Shown here: piece by piece, positions 1-10,283 of the stretch
How the letters are laid out: every line of letters starts with the position of its first letter
Position numbering within the stretch: position 1 is the first letter of the stretch
From: Allium sativum
Taxonomy: Eukaryota; Streptophyta; Magnoliopsida; Asparagales; Amaryllidaceae
NCBI GenBank assembly: GCA_030737875.1
Contig: CM060915.1
Location: 359,783,863 to 359,847,862 of the forward strand
Reading direction: 5' to 3'
Length of the DNA: 64,000 bases
Notes under the pieces: model-generated
Database searches by the model: none
Told to the model about the DNA's origin: nothing
The model's input: the letters and a program-made list of their open reading frames with translations, nothing else
Position numbers and translations under genes: made by a program

Positions 1-198
1 ACTTTGAAATTTTCTGAAAACTTCGTTGGGCCTTAATCGGGTCATACGGACTCCGATTTTCGAAAACTCGGACTCTATTTCGCGTATTTTTCCGAGACGA
101 ACGCAATGGCATAGCCCGTTTCCCTTGATTCAGATTTTAGATTTAAATTCTGCCTCGATTTACATTATCACAGGTTATTGAAAATACGGGTTGTTACA
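1..198 (-). repeat. E1 3' LTR, first 198 bp only
   Basis: This matches 7214-7411 with two substitutions. On the minus strand it starts TGTAACAACCCG directly after the polypurine tract. The rest lies left of the window. Confidence 0.93.
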
Positions 199-211
199 TT
201 CTCCCCTCCTT
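199..211 (-). other. E1 polypurine tract (plus-strand primer)
   Basis: On the minus strand this reads AAGGAGGGGAGAA immediately before the LTR tip TGTAAC. The same tract precedes the 3' LTR of E2 (16657-16669). Confidence 0.92.
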
Positions 212-999
212 AAAGGATTTCGTCCCCGAAATCTTCAAGTTAGGAAGAACGTATCCTACCATCCAATCATCCATCTACTCAAAACATCATCCACGAGCAA
301 TCATTGTCCTTACAAGATTCTAAATGTTGTATGAACATATGCAAAGGTGTGTGTATATGTACTTAACTAATGCAAATATCATCAATGCAAATTATGTTAG
401 TGAAATGAATCCATATGTATGCAATTCCTAACATAATGTATAACATCTATATGTGTGCACATAACATACATCCATATGCAACATCCATGTGATAACACAA
501 AAATTTTCATCCATGAATAAGCATAAACACTCATGCATATGCAATATGAGGAGTGTGTGAGCCGATCTAGTGCCTAACGTGTATAATGCATCCACGAGTA
601 ACCACTTGCAAACACTTTCAGCCACTTGCAACCATCAAGCATAACATGTTTCAAACACATGTTTCATCCAAAGGGTTTCTACCTAAGGTTCTCATGGCAA
701 GATTAACACGATAAACTAGATAATCAAGACAAACATGGATAGCAGAAGATATGCTACAAAGAGATCGGGAAGATAAGCAGGATATACTCCTTTTGGATTA
801 CAAGAAATCCCTTCCTAACCCTGACATGCATTACTAACCGATGAGTCATACCCCCTTATGGAGTTTACAACAGAAGTGGGATCGAGAATGGGACCGAGAG
901 GATATACGTAAAAAGATAACATGCGAGTAAGTTCCACAGGAAAACAAGGATCAAGGATATGCTCTTAAAAGGATATATGATGCGCGTATCTAGCCTTCA
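212..999 (-). other. E1 3' untranslated segment between pol and polypurine tract
   Basis: Non-coding. Short blocks match the equivalent region of E2 (16085-16656), including the GAAATCCTTTAAGG stretch next to the polypurine tract. The small open frame at 428-631 has no family features and is not called. Confidence 0.7.
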
Positions 1000-2620
1000 G
1001 TCTTCTAAGTCACATTTCCTTGAGCTTAACTCCACTGTGCTTTGACCGTCTTTTACTTCATGATTTCTTGGCTTCTTAACTCTTATTTCCAAATATGAGT
1101 TGGAACCCATTTCATTGTCGCCTCTCGTCTTTTTTTTTCCCACTTACTCTTCTTCTATCATACTCGGCTTAAACATAACTGTGACTTCATGGTTTCATGC
1201 AAGCTCTCCAAAATTCACTAGTGAATCCTGGATCTCGTTCACTTACTATAAAGTATTCCACGCAGCGGAACTTTTCTTGAAAATACTAATCCACGTTGCC
1301 AATTACCGGAGTGAAATGAGCACTTTTCGTGAGTCTCCCTACTATGACCCGCATGCTCGTATTCCCTTTCCTTGATCTAGGCAGTCCATCCCCGAAATCC
1401 TTCGTGACGCTTTACTACTTCCATTGCGGGGACCTCCAATGGATGTAATAGCCCACCGGGCTTTTTATGACTTGGCCTTTAACCTGTTGGCACAACATGC
1501 ACCTTGGGACAAACTCGGTCACCTCCTCGGGTGATGTGCATCTTCAAGAACCTCATCGCGTCTTAGCCATTCCTTGTTATCTATAGCGAGGTGTCTTAAC
1601 ATCTCGCCTCGAATCAACTTGTCCATGATCTCGACTAACTGCGGGTCTTCTTTCTGTGAAGTCCCTACTTGATCCAGAAGGGTAGGTCTAAACTCAAGGG
1701 ACGCTAACTAATTAAACTGAGAGAACTTCTTACTTTAATTGCATTCCTTGGAGTCTTCCAATCCTGAACTGCAACTACCTTAGCGGGATCCACTGCTAAG
1801 CCTTGCTTAGAAACTATGTGCCCAAGAAATCTAACTCCTTTTTCTCAAAATGACATTTGGAGGACTTGGCTTTCAACTGATGCGCTCTAAGTGTATCCAT
1901 CACCTCCTTGAGATGTCTAGCATGCTCTTCCTCATCCTTTGAGAAGAATATCATCTACGAAGACTACCACAAACTCGTTCAGGAACTCCCTAGACACCCT
2001 ACTTACCAAGTCCACGAAGTAGGCGGGTGCATTAGCCAAACCGAATGGCATGACCAGCCATTCTAAGAATCCATCCGGAGTTCTGAACGCAGTCTTGTCT
2101 ATACTATCCTCAACTACTCTGAGCTGATGGAACAGATGTTCCTACAAGCTGATTGAACAAATCATCAATCCTTGGCAATGGTTGTCTATTCTCTTTAACT
2201 CACGATAATCAATACAAAGTCGAAGAGAACCATCTGCCTTGGTAGTAAATACTACAGGCGCTCCCTATTCAGATATACTTCATCTAATGAAGTTCTTCTC
2301 AAGCAACTCCTTGACTTGCTTTCTTAACTCTCATCTTGCGGGGCCATGTGCCTTACCGGCCACGAAAATTTCTTGGCATTATCAACCAGATAAATGCGGA
2401 AATCAATCTCTCGTTTAGGGGTAACCCCCTTCACTTCACCCAAGATATCAGGATATTCTCGGACCACCCTCACCGATTGCAAACTATCGATAGACGAGTT
2501 GAGGGATTCAAGATAACATAACATGACGGGACTCATAGGGTTACTAGAAATTCTTAGGGTATTACCGAGGCGAGTCATGAGCCTCACAACCCTATGCCCA
2601 ACAATCAAGGATGGCTCCAA
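1000..2620 (-). pseudogene. E1 pol remnant (RT, integrase and chromodomain pieces, multiply deleted)
   Basis: Aligned by eye to E2 pol, the minus strand shows the post-protease linker and RT N-terminus (about 2620-2330) and RT core pieces (about 2330-1735, frames broken). A junction near 1710-1735 then removes roughly 640 bp that in E2 encode the RT end and RNase H. Integrase pieces follow (about 1710-1100). The zinc-binding segment lacks the stretch between its His and Cys pairs, and the part after the second catalytic Asp is also deleted. Near 1030-1045 is the chromodomain start, where E1 has CAG followed by TGG AGT. E2 has TAG at that codon, so E1 preserves the ancestral sense codon. One base inserted just after the protease separates this part from the gag frame. 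No enzyme can be made from it. Confidence 0.85.
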
Positions 2621-3956
2621 AACTGGACAACCAATCCATGCCCAAAATCAACCCATACCCCATGAAACCGAGAATATAAGCATCACACGAGAACTCTACA
2701 CCCAAGATAGAGGTTTTCAAATCCACGTAGATAATAGACAAATGGGCGGAACCCCCAATTGGATTTGAAACACACACGGGATCATAAACTAGACTAGTAC
2801 TTAGGTGCAAACTATCTACAAGATCATATGAGATAAAGCTATGCGATGCACCAGAATCAAGCAAGGTACGAACTGGAAAATCAGAAATATAAACAAGACT
2901 TTCAACAGAAATACTACCTCGATCGGGAACTGGAGCGGCATTGAGAGCATGAACTTGCCCTCCCGAAGGTCCAGCACGCTGAGTCTGACCCTGGCCTTGC
3001 CCTTGCTTCTTCGGGCAATCCTTACTGAAATGTCCAGTCTCTCCACAGTGAAAGCATTCGCCATCCTTCCTTTTCCTCTTCTTACAATCCTTAATAAGAT
3101 GCCCAACTAAACCGCAATAATAGCACTTTCCCTTTTTGTTATTTCCCTTGTTGTTGTTCCCCTTGTTACCTTGACTTATGTTCTTGTTCTTATTGCCTTG
3201 ACTGCTCTGACCGCTTGGATTACCCTGATTTTCTTTCCACTGGGAATCAGTCTTCTTGGCTTGAGTATCATTCATCTTGATCTCCTTCTTATCACTCCTA
3301 TTCTCCTCATTGAGTAGGGCCATATTCACCAAACTCTCGAAAGTTGCCCCCAAGGGTATATGAGTCATGGCTAAACCATGTAATGGCTCGTTTAATCCTA
3401 GAGCAAAGTATAGGGCCTTCTTCTGAGCTGTGTTAACCAAGTCTAAACCGACCCGAGCAAATTGATTAAACTCATCTATGTATTCCCTAATAGTCATGTC
3501 CCCTTGCTTCAGTGATAGGAACCTTAGTCCAAACTTTCCCCGAAAGTCATCCCAAGTCTCAATTGGCCTAGTAGCGGTGGTGACCACCCACCAACGTGCA
3601 GCTTCTTCCTTTAGCAACCACACTGCTAATAAAACCTTCCTACGGTCATCTATATCAAAGAAGGCAAAAAGATCTTCGGTTTCTTTCAACCAATTCCTTG
3701 CCTCCACATAAGTCTCGGTTCCAATGAAATTCTTGCAACCTATCGCCTTAAAATCTTGGCAAATCTTTGCGAAGTCAGTTTGAGGATGCTGAGGGGAAGG
3801 AGGAAGAGGAACCTCAGCGACAGGAGGAGGAGGAACATTAACTACCGGAGGAGGAGTAATATTTGCGGGGCCGGCTTCGGTTGCCCTAGCCTCCAAAAGT
3901 CTCCTATACCAAACAGGTACGTGTACTCCCTCCGGAATGGCAAAGTTATTGGCCAT
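2592..3956 (-). CDS. gag: E1 Gag-protease open frame, 454 codons
   Basis: The product would be a Ty3/gypsy capsid-nucleocapsid protein joined to the start of the aspartic protease. In order there is a retrotransposon Gag core (roughly residues 60-220; WWVVTTATRPIETWDDF lies in it), a basic Asn/Lys/Gln-rich linker, two CCHC zinc knuckles (CYYCGLVGHLIKDC and CFHCGETGHFSKDC), and protease with active-site motif [12 protein letters not shown]. The frame ends in [17 protein letters not shown], where one extra base relative to E2 shifts it. The ATG at 3956-3954 follows a pyrimidine-rich stretch ending TTTTCAGA, as in E2. Gag is open, so this copy could in principle supply particles but no polymerase or integrase. 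Expression cannot be judged. Confidence 0.85.
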   Translation of the reverse strand: MANNFAIPEGVHVPVWYRRLLEARATEAGPANITPPPVVNVPPPPVAEVPLPPSPQHPQTDFAKICQDFKAIGCKNFIGTETYVEARNWLKETEDLFAFFDIDDRRKVLLAVWLLKEEAARWWVVTTATRPIETWDDFRGKFGLRFLSLKQGDMTIREYIDEFNQFARVGLDLVNTAQKKALYFALGLNEPLHGLAMTHIPLGATFESLVNMALLNEENRSDKKEIKMNDTQAKKTDSQWKENQGNPSGQSSQGNKNKNISQGNKGNNNKGNNKKGKCYYCGLVGHLIKDCKKRKRKDGECFHCGETGHFSKDCPKKQGQGQGQTQRAGPSGGQVHALNAAPVPDRGSISVESLVYISDFPVRTLLDSGASHSFISYDLVDSLHLSTSLVYDPVCVSNPIGGSAHLSIIYVDLKTSILGVEFSCDAYILGFMGYGLILGMDWLSSFGAILDCWA

Positions 3957-4142
3957 TCTGAAAACGAAGAAAAAGATAGATTCAGAATGGAGAAAAACGA
4001 AGGAATTTTGCTAATGGCTTTTTGGGGGAATAGCCTTTAAAATAAACTAGACTTTTCTTTGGAAAATACTTTATACTTTGTTTTGAAAATAGTTTTCCAA
4101 AAGTTTTCTAAAAACCTTTTTGTTCCTTCTCGTAAACCATAT

Positions 4143-4154
4143 GCTCTGATACCA
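4143..4154 (-). other. E1 primer binding site, initiator tRNA-Met type
   Basis: On the minus strand this reads TGGTATCAGAGC, two bases downstream of the 5' LTR end. It is complementary to the 3' end of plant initiator tRNA-Met. Confidence 0.93.
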
Positions 4155-5417
4155 AATGTAACACCCCACCTCCGCCAGGGTGGCTCTTGCAAGTACTCTG
4201 ACTTTGGAGGGGCGTTTGAATCAGGTAAACATGCATAATGATATATCAAGGCAGAACAAGAACATATGTATATATGTAAACAGAGTAAATAAGATAAGTA
4301 AAACAGCGGAAGATTTCAAACCATTTCAAAACAAGTCTGGTACAACTTAATGTCAACTTTCCAAATACACAAGTCTAGATAAAACAACATTACTGAAAAA
4401 CTGAAAATACATAAGTACTATCCCCAAAATAAGTGATAACCACAGCCAGCTTCATGTCAAGACCGTACATGAGCTACAATCCCACAAGCAAGCAATCAGA
4501 AATCCAAGCTAAGCTCCACTATTCCCTCCCAGAGAACCTGGGGGGGGGGGGGGAGAAACGGAAGAAAAGAGGCGAAAGAAAACAGGTCAGTCAAAAAGAC
4601 TGAGTAAGCCCTACTACAATCAATGTAAACTGGTAAAGTTAACTGGCATGAGCAGCAGGGATGAACATAAGGATAACAACATACTAGCATGATGATTAAC
4701 TAACAAGGTAGATAAAGGTGTCATCGCATAATCAGGTTTAAGGTTTTGCACCACAGGTGTACTAGCAAACTAACATGACTGGAATAAACAAGTATTGATC
4801 CCTTGGCCCAAGCTTTGGCCCAATAACATGAAGTGACCCTCATACGAGGTCCAACCAAACGGTCTAGTCGATCGGCTCCCTAAGCCTAACTCGTCACGTG
4901 TTGGTGTCAATACGGCCCAAACATAATTGTAGTCGAACTGTGCCGGGTCCACCCTTCGGGTGTATCAAGCCCTAGGGTGCCAACCCCTGGACACCATAAA
5001 CATGAGTGCACAGTCTCGATCTACTGGTACCCATGGGTGACTTCTCCAAATACGGACTACGTGCACGACCATAGTCCGTCCGGAACTACATCGGCGTACC
5101 ACCCGGCCGTCGTTTATTTGGTCGCTTACCTCCAGCCCAGTAATCGTGCTCCCTCCCTAGCCTAGCCCCTAGGGTTTTAATGATACAAACTTGGGGTTAC
5201 TGCTGGAGTGGGCCCCCATTGCTAGAATTTTTTTCTAGTGGGTTAAGTACGGTTTAACCCTCTTGCTAATCATGGATTAACTTGGTTAAGTGTAACTATG
5301 AGTTCACGACTTAACCCTGATTAATCTACCAAGCCCAAATTGGTTAAGTATTAAGTGGACCATGACTTAACCCTAATCATGAGGCATTAATTAATTAATG
5401 CGCCTTAACCTCTCAGA

Positions 5418-5486
5418 TTAGACTTTGTTGTGGTTACTAGTTAAGCCGGGCGGGTCCGGGTAGCTTTACACCACAACTTGGTCTAA
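5418..5486 (-). other. E1 LTR compound stem-loop (arms TTAGAC and GTTGTGGT)
   Basis: On the plus strand, arm 1 is TTAGAC (5418-5423) plus GTTGTGGT (5427-5434). Arm 2 is ACCACAAC (5470-5477) plus GTCTAA (5481-5486). The loop holds the conserved GC-rich TTAAGCCGGGCGGGTCCGGG. Equivalent structures occur in E2 and B. Confidence 0.8.
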
Positions 5487-5523
5487 CCTCGGGTTCAAGG
5501 TACAACATGGCCAACTTCTCACA

Positions 5524-5597
5524 TTGGGTCCTATTGTTTGTAGCAACTAGTTAAGCCGGTCGGTTCCGGGTAGGTTTACGCTACAAACTCAACCCAA
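5524..5597 (-). other. E1 LTR compound stem-loop (arms TTGGGT and GTTTGTAGC)
   Basis: Arms are TTGGGT (5524-5529) with ACCCAA (5592-5597), and GTTTGTAGC (5536-5544) with GCTACAAAC (5580-5588). The loop is related to that of the neighbouring structure, but the stems are different, so this is a diverged duplicate that stays self-complementary. Confidence 0.8.
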
Positions 5598-6119
5598 CCT
5601 CGAGTTGGTCACACTTATATTTTCTAAGTGTCATGTCCATCATGTTTCCAAAACACATTACAAGTTTTCAAGCAATTGGGTAGACCTAACTTAATAGGTA
5701 AATTCCCAAGCTTATATTTTTATGTCTTTTAAGTTTACCCAACCCCAACGCAATCCCATCGCTTACATATCGCCATAGCGCATAAAGGATAGAAAGAGGG
5801 AACTTGGCATAATCACGACATAAAGGTGTTGAAGCCACAAGTTCAACATGGTGGCATATGAAACGTACATATGTTCATATACTTGCATATTATATTTTTA
5901 GGCCTCAAAAGCATGCATAAAACCAAACTTAGCATATTGGTAATACATGGTGATAAATGACATGTAAACATGGCCATAAGTTCGCATCTAGCCTCACATG
6001 CAAGTTATCATAAGAGATATGATGACTTACATGTTGCCAAAATGCAACCTTTAGCATAAAGCTTGAAGCTTTATGTTCATAAACCCAAAGATAAGCTTGC
6101 ATAACATGATAGCATGAAC

Positions 6120-6560
6120 AAAATGTTCAACCCAAACTTGCATAACATAACTTGCATATCATATGACAAACTTGCATATAAACTTGCATAACATGACATA
6201 CTTGCATATAAACTTGCATATTACAACATGACATACTTGCATATAAACTTGCATATTACAACATGATAAACTTGCATATCATAGCATAGTAAACTTGCAT
6301 CTAAACTTGCATAACATACTTGCATATCATAACATGACATACTTGCATATAAACTTGCATATTACAACATGATAAACTTGCATATCATAGCATAGTAAAC
6401 TTGCATCTAAACTTGCATAACATACTTGCATATCATAACATGACATACTTGCATATAAACTTGCATAACATAACTTGATGAACTTGCATAACACATCATA
6501 GTAAACTTGCATATCACATCATAGTAAACTTGCATATCACATCATAGTAAACTTGCATAT
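6120..6560 (-). repeat. Minisatellite in E1 LTR: two exact-looking 106-bp units made of AACTTGCATA subrepeats
   Basis: The unit starting ACATACTTGCATATAAACTTG recurs at 6231, 6337 and (partial) 6443, exactly 106 bp apart. Flanking sequence is built from the same AAACTTGCAT word. E2 and B show the word only sparsely, so the expansion is specific to E1. Confidence 0.9.
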
Positions 6561-6915
6561 CATACATTTAACTTTAGAGTTTAAGTATGAAAGGAATAGG
6601 GCTTACAAAGCTTATGAAGACTCAAAAATATGACAAAGCTCTTATGCAATCAAATAGACCCAAAATGCAAGCTCTAACATAAAAACCCTTGAGCCAAAAT
6701 GATCAAAACTCTTTCTTTATGATGCAAATATAGAAACTTGACTTGAATGCAAGCTAATGATGCTTATACAAGCTTGAAAACACTTGTATGCATGGAAAAT
6801 CTCATAGAAATTGATTTAGGAATTTTATGAAGAGAGTGGAGGCCATGAGAGGATTGATTTTGCCATAGTTTAGTTACTAGAATGAATAATGATGATTTAG
6901 GGTTAGGTTAGGGCC

Positions 6916-6924
6916 TTATTTATA
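6916..6924 (-). promoter_or_regulatory. E1 LTR TATA box
   Basis: On the minus strand this reads TATAAATAA, about 490 bp after the LTR start. It matches the position of TATAAAAAG in E2 and a TATA-like word in B. Confidence 0.7.
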
Positions 6925-7050
6925 GAGATTAGGACTAGTTCTAGCCTTAGGATTAAACCCTAGTTCCAATCTCAGCCCTCAAAACCGAATCTGGCCCCCA
7001 AGCTCAACCCAATCTCAAAATGGTGCACCAGGCTAAACAGCCCGGCTGGA

Positions 7051-7157
7051 CCAAGTCGACAGCCAAGTCGACAGGGCTATCGACTTGGGTCCAACCAAGT
7101 CGACTCCCAAGTCGACAGGGCTGTCGACTTGGGTGCATTGGCGGGAATTTTCCCGCC
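7051..7157 (-). promoter_or_regulatory. E1 U3 module: GTCGAC cluster next to an E2F-like inverted pair
   Basis: Several GTCGAC palindromes (first at 7055 and 7067) lie beside GGCGGGAATTTTCCCGCC (7140-7157). The latter holds two head-to-head TTTTCCCGCC-type words matching the plant E2F consensus TTTSSCGC. The same arrangement occurs in E2 and B. Function is inferred from motif only. Confidence 0.65.
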
Positions 7158-8228
7158 TGGCCCAAACTGGCCCAAATTGGCCCAAATTCAACTTGAATTT
7201 GAAATCTGTTTTTACTTTGAAATTTTCTGAAAACTTCGTTGGGCCTTAATCGGGTCATACGGACTCCAATTTTCGAAAACTCGGACTCTATTTCGCGTAT
7301 TTTTCCGAGACGAACGCAATGGCATAGCCCGTTTCCCTTGATTCAGATTTTAGAATTAAATTCTGCCTCGATTTACATTATCACAGGTTATTGAAAATAC
7401 GGGTTGTTACAACATCCATTAAGGTCACTCACAAAGGGAATGCCTTAACTTCAATGGAGCATTATGGGTACTGGAACAGAAATATTACAAGACAGACATA
7501 TATAAAACAGCGGAAAGTAAAGTGGAAGTACTTAAAACCATTTATTAAATATGATTGTTTACAATAAAAGCCCATCAACTTCCAATACCCAATTACATAG
7601 TTAAAATATGTGTCTTGCTCAAAAACAAAGAAGCACAAAAACAAACTGTAGTATTCCCCAATAAAGCAAAGCAAGCCATAGCCAAGAGAAATCCAAGCCA
7701 TATATGAAAGAGCCTTGGAGCTCGGTAAGATCCGAACTAAGCTGTATTCCCACCCTGCGAACCTGGGGGGGAACGGAAGAAAAGAGACGAAACAAAACGG
7801 GTCAGTCATAAAGACTGAGTAAGTCCTAGTGACTTTCAGCATAAAAATAGTTAAGGATAATATGACATGAGTAAACTGAAAGTAAACATAAGCATGATGA
7901 CAAGATAAGCAACAGGCAAGATAACTAAGGTTAACATGATTTGATTTTTGTCAAGTAACATCGCAAGGTTCCCATTCAAGATAAACTAAGTATAATTTCA
8001 TAAGATTCCTATCAAACATAACAAGATTCCTCTGCTTCGCCATTAAAATATTTCTGTGATATCTATTTGCTCTGCACCACCTAACTAGCATCCTCACAAG
8101 TGTCTTACAAGAAATGATCTGTATTCTTATTAGTACTCCAACTAGTGTCCTATGTAACAAGGATCCTTACCCCCTACTAGTGTCCCAACTAGTAGCCCGT
8201 GTTATATAATAAGGTGATCCTGTCTACT

Positions 8229-8430
8229 GAACATAAGTGATAATAATAATAATAATGGTAGTTTCGTGTACCCCTGGCTGCTGTCATAGGTGCCGCCTGC
8301 TCCTATCTCCACTAGTGGTACCCACTACCCTCCCCATTCTAATTTCAATATTCATAATATGGTAGCTGTACTCCTAGCAGATGTCATAGGTGCCGCCTGC
8401 TCCTATCTCCACTAGTCGTACCCACTACCT
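8229..8430. repeat. Microsatellite (TAA)n and a 100-bp tandem duplication in LTR B
   Basis: A short TAATAATAA run is followed by two copies of a block containing TGTCATAGGTGCCGCCTGCT, at 8282 and 8382. The copies are 100 bp apart and differ by a few bases. Confidence 0.85.
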
Positions 8431-8620
8431 TCCTCATTCGATCGGCTCCCTAACTCGTAGATACCCGTGTTGGCCCCACAGTGGGGTGTATCATTTCCCA
8501 AAGTGGCAACCCGATACAACTTGAGGATGCACGGCTTATACCTACACGATGCAACAACGTCTTACCTACCGGCCCGGGTCCACACACGCATATGAAACCC
8601 GTTGGACTTGCGTTGCCACC

Positions 8621-8625
8621 GCTAA
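8621..8625. other. E2 target site duplication, left copy (GCTAA)
   Basis: It is identical to 19565-19569 immediately after the 3' LTR. Confidence 0.95.
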
Positions 8626-8873
8626 TGTAACAACCCGTATTTTGAATAACATGTTATAACATAAATCGAGGCAGAATAAAATGATAAAATCTGAATCAAG
8701 GGAAACGGGCTGTGCCATTGCGTTCGTCTCGGAAAAATACGCGAAATAGAGTCCGAAATTTTGTAAATCGGAGTCCGTATGACCAAGAAAAAGCCCGACG
8801 AAGTTTTCAGAATTCCAAGGCCCGAAAACAGTTCAAATTCGAATTCAGATTCGAATTCAAACCAAAACAGATA

Positions 8874-8971
8874 GGCGGGATTTTTCCCGCCCAGGAAGGG
8901 TCGACATAGGGGTCGACACCAGTGTCGACCCCCCCCAATGGGTCGACACCCATGTCGACCCAGGGGTCGAC
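8874..8971 (+). promoter_or_regulatory. E2 U3 module: E2F-like inverted pair and six phased GTCGAC palindromes
   Basis: GGCGGGATTTTTCCCGCC lies at 8874-8891. GTCGAC lies at 8900, 8912, 8924, 8942, 8954 and 8966, spaced 12, 12, 18, 12 and 12 bp. The module ends about 135 bp upstream of the TATA box. The copy in the 3' LTR starts at 16918 and has a longer C run in the middle. Confidence 0.7.
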
Positions 8972-9104
8972 CCCTTCCCCCGGGTGGCCAAGTGGCCTGG
9001 TGCGCCTACTTTGAGTTTGGGTCAGGTCTGGTGGCTAATGACGGGATTTGATGGCTCGGATTGGATCTAGGGTTAATCCTATGGCTAATACTATCCTAAT
9101 CTTC

Positions 9105-9113
9105 TATAAAAAG
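9105..9113 (+). promoter_or_regulatory. E2 5' LTR TATA box
   Basis: TATAAAAAG lies 480 bp into the LTR. Transcription would start near 9135-9145, in AAATCATTATTATTC. The same box is at 17152-17160 in the 3' LTR. Confidence 0.75.
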
Positions 9114-10104
9114 ACCACTAAGCCTAGCCTAAATCATTATTATTCAACCCTACAACTAAACTATGCCAAATTTGTTCCCCTCATGGCCTCCACCCTCATG
9201 CTAAAATTTCTAAGTTTATTTATATGAGAGATTTTGAGTTCATACAAGTGTTTTCAAGCTTGTATGAGTGTTCTTAGTTTGCATTCAAGTCAAGTTGCAA
9301 CATTTCTATTACAAAGCAAGGGTTTTTATTGATTTGGATCAAGGGTTTTTCATTTGGAGCTTTCATATTTGGGTTTTTGGTGATTGCATAAGGGCTTCGT
9401 CTCAATCTTTATAATAAATATTCATTTGTGTCTTCATAGCATTGTAAGCCCTTTTCTACTTTCTTTTTGAACTATAAAGTTAAATGAATGATGCAAGTTT
9501 GGTTTGATCATTATGATATGCAAGTTTGGTTGACCATTATGTTATGCAAGTTGGTTTAATCATTATGTATGACACATGTTGCTATGTTATGCAAGTTTGG
9601 GGTTGATCATTATACACATGTTATCATGTTATGCAAGTTAAACTTGAGTTTGTGAGCTTCAAGCTTTATATTAAAGGTTGCATTTTGACAACATGGAAGT
9701 TATCATATCCCTTATGATAACTTGCATGTGAGTCTAAATGCGAAGTTCTAGCAACTTCTACATGTCATTTATCACCATGTATCACTTATATGCTAAGTTT
9801 GGTTTTATGCATACTTTTGAAGCCTAATAATGCGATATGCAAGTATATGAACATATGTACATTTCATATGCCACCATGTTAAACTTGTGGCTTCCACACC
9901 TTTTCGTCATGATTATGCCAAGTTCCCTATTTTATCCTTTATGCGTTGTTGCAATTATGTAAACGATGGGATTACGTTGGGGTTGGGTAACATTATGACA
10001 TGAACATGGTTTTTATAACATGACATGATATGTTAGCTTGTAATTATGTTTTGGAAACATAATGGACATGACACTTAGAAAATATAAGTGTGGCCAACTC
10101 GAGG

Positions 10105-10178
10105 TTGGGTTGAGTTTGTAGCATAAATCTACCCGGACCCGCCCGGCTTAACTAGTGGCTACAAACAATAGGACCCAA
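10105..10178 (+). other. E2 LTR compound stem-loop 1
   Basis: The outer arms are TTGGGT (10105-10110) and ACCCAA (10173-10178). The inner arms are GTTTGTAGC (10114-10122) and GCTACAAAC (10158-10166), a perfect 9-bp pair. The loop carries CCCGGACCCGCCCGG. The copy in the 3' LTR is at 18159-18232. Confidence 0.85.
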
Positions 10179-10214
10179 TGTGAGAAGTTGGTCATGTTGT
10201 GCTCGAACCCGAGG

Positions 10215-10283
10215 TTAGACCAAGTTGTGGTGTAAAGCTACCCGGACCCGCCCGGCTTAACTAGTAACCACAACAAGGTCTAA
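10215..10283 (+). other. E2 LTR compound stem-loop 2
   Basis: The outer arms are TTAGACC (10215-10221) and GGTCTAA (10277-10283). The inner arms are GTTGTGGT (10224-10231) and ACCACAAC (10267-10274). The loop is nearly the same as in stem-loop 1 while both stems differ. The copy in the 3' LTR is at 18269-18337. Confidence 0.85.

Larger units (their letters stand above)
1..7411 (-). mobile_element. E1: Tekay-like Ty3/gypsy (chromovirus) retrotransposon, 5' complete, 3' LTR cut by window start
   Basis: Read on the minus strand, the order is 5' LTR (7411 to 4157), iMet-type primer site, gag-protease, pol remnant, 3' untranslated part, polypurine tract (211-199) and the first 198 bp of the 3' LTR. 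The protein order, [10 protein letters not shown] protease motif, two CCHC knuckles and a chromodomain remnant match the Tekay/Del clade, which typically has LTRs of about 3 kb. The two LTRs can be compared over only 198 bp, where I see two substitutions, so the insertion looks young. Pol is nonetheless broken by a frameshift and several deletions, so the element cannot supply its own enzymes. It lies inside the older LTR B. The candidate 5-bp target copy on the right is ACATC (7412-7416); its partner lies outside the window. Confidence 0.93.
4157..7411 (-). repeat. E1 5' LTR, 3255 bp
   Basis: Bounded by TGTAACAACCCG (minus strand, at 7411) and GGTGTTACA (at 4157). From its 5' end it carries an E2F-like inverted pair, a GTCGAC cluster, a TATA box, a minisatellite and two long stem-loops, all listed separately. 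A G run at 4541-4554 is a likely length-unstable site. Confidence 0.93.
7412..8625 (-). repeat. LTR B, low-coordinate part (related older chromovirus LTR)
   Basis: Not coding. It is collinear with the last third of the E1 LTR read on the minus strand: CAGCGGAAA, a G-rich tract next to GAACGGAAGAAAAGAG, GTCAGTCATAAAGACTGAGTAAG and GATCGGCTCCCTAA. E1 abuts it at 7412, so its final few dozen bases are missing or lie left of E1. E2 interrupts it at 8625. The open frames at 7462-7842 and 7951-8160 have no domain features. Confidence 0.8.

Noticed and set aside
4541..4554. Long G run as a possible G-quadruplex
   Set aside because: A single homopolymer run with no spaced G tracts; more likely a slippage-prone site.
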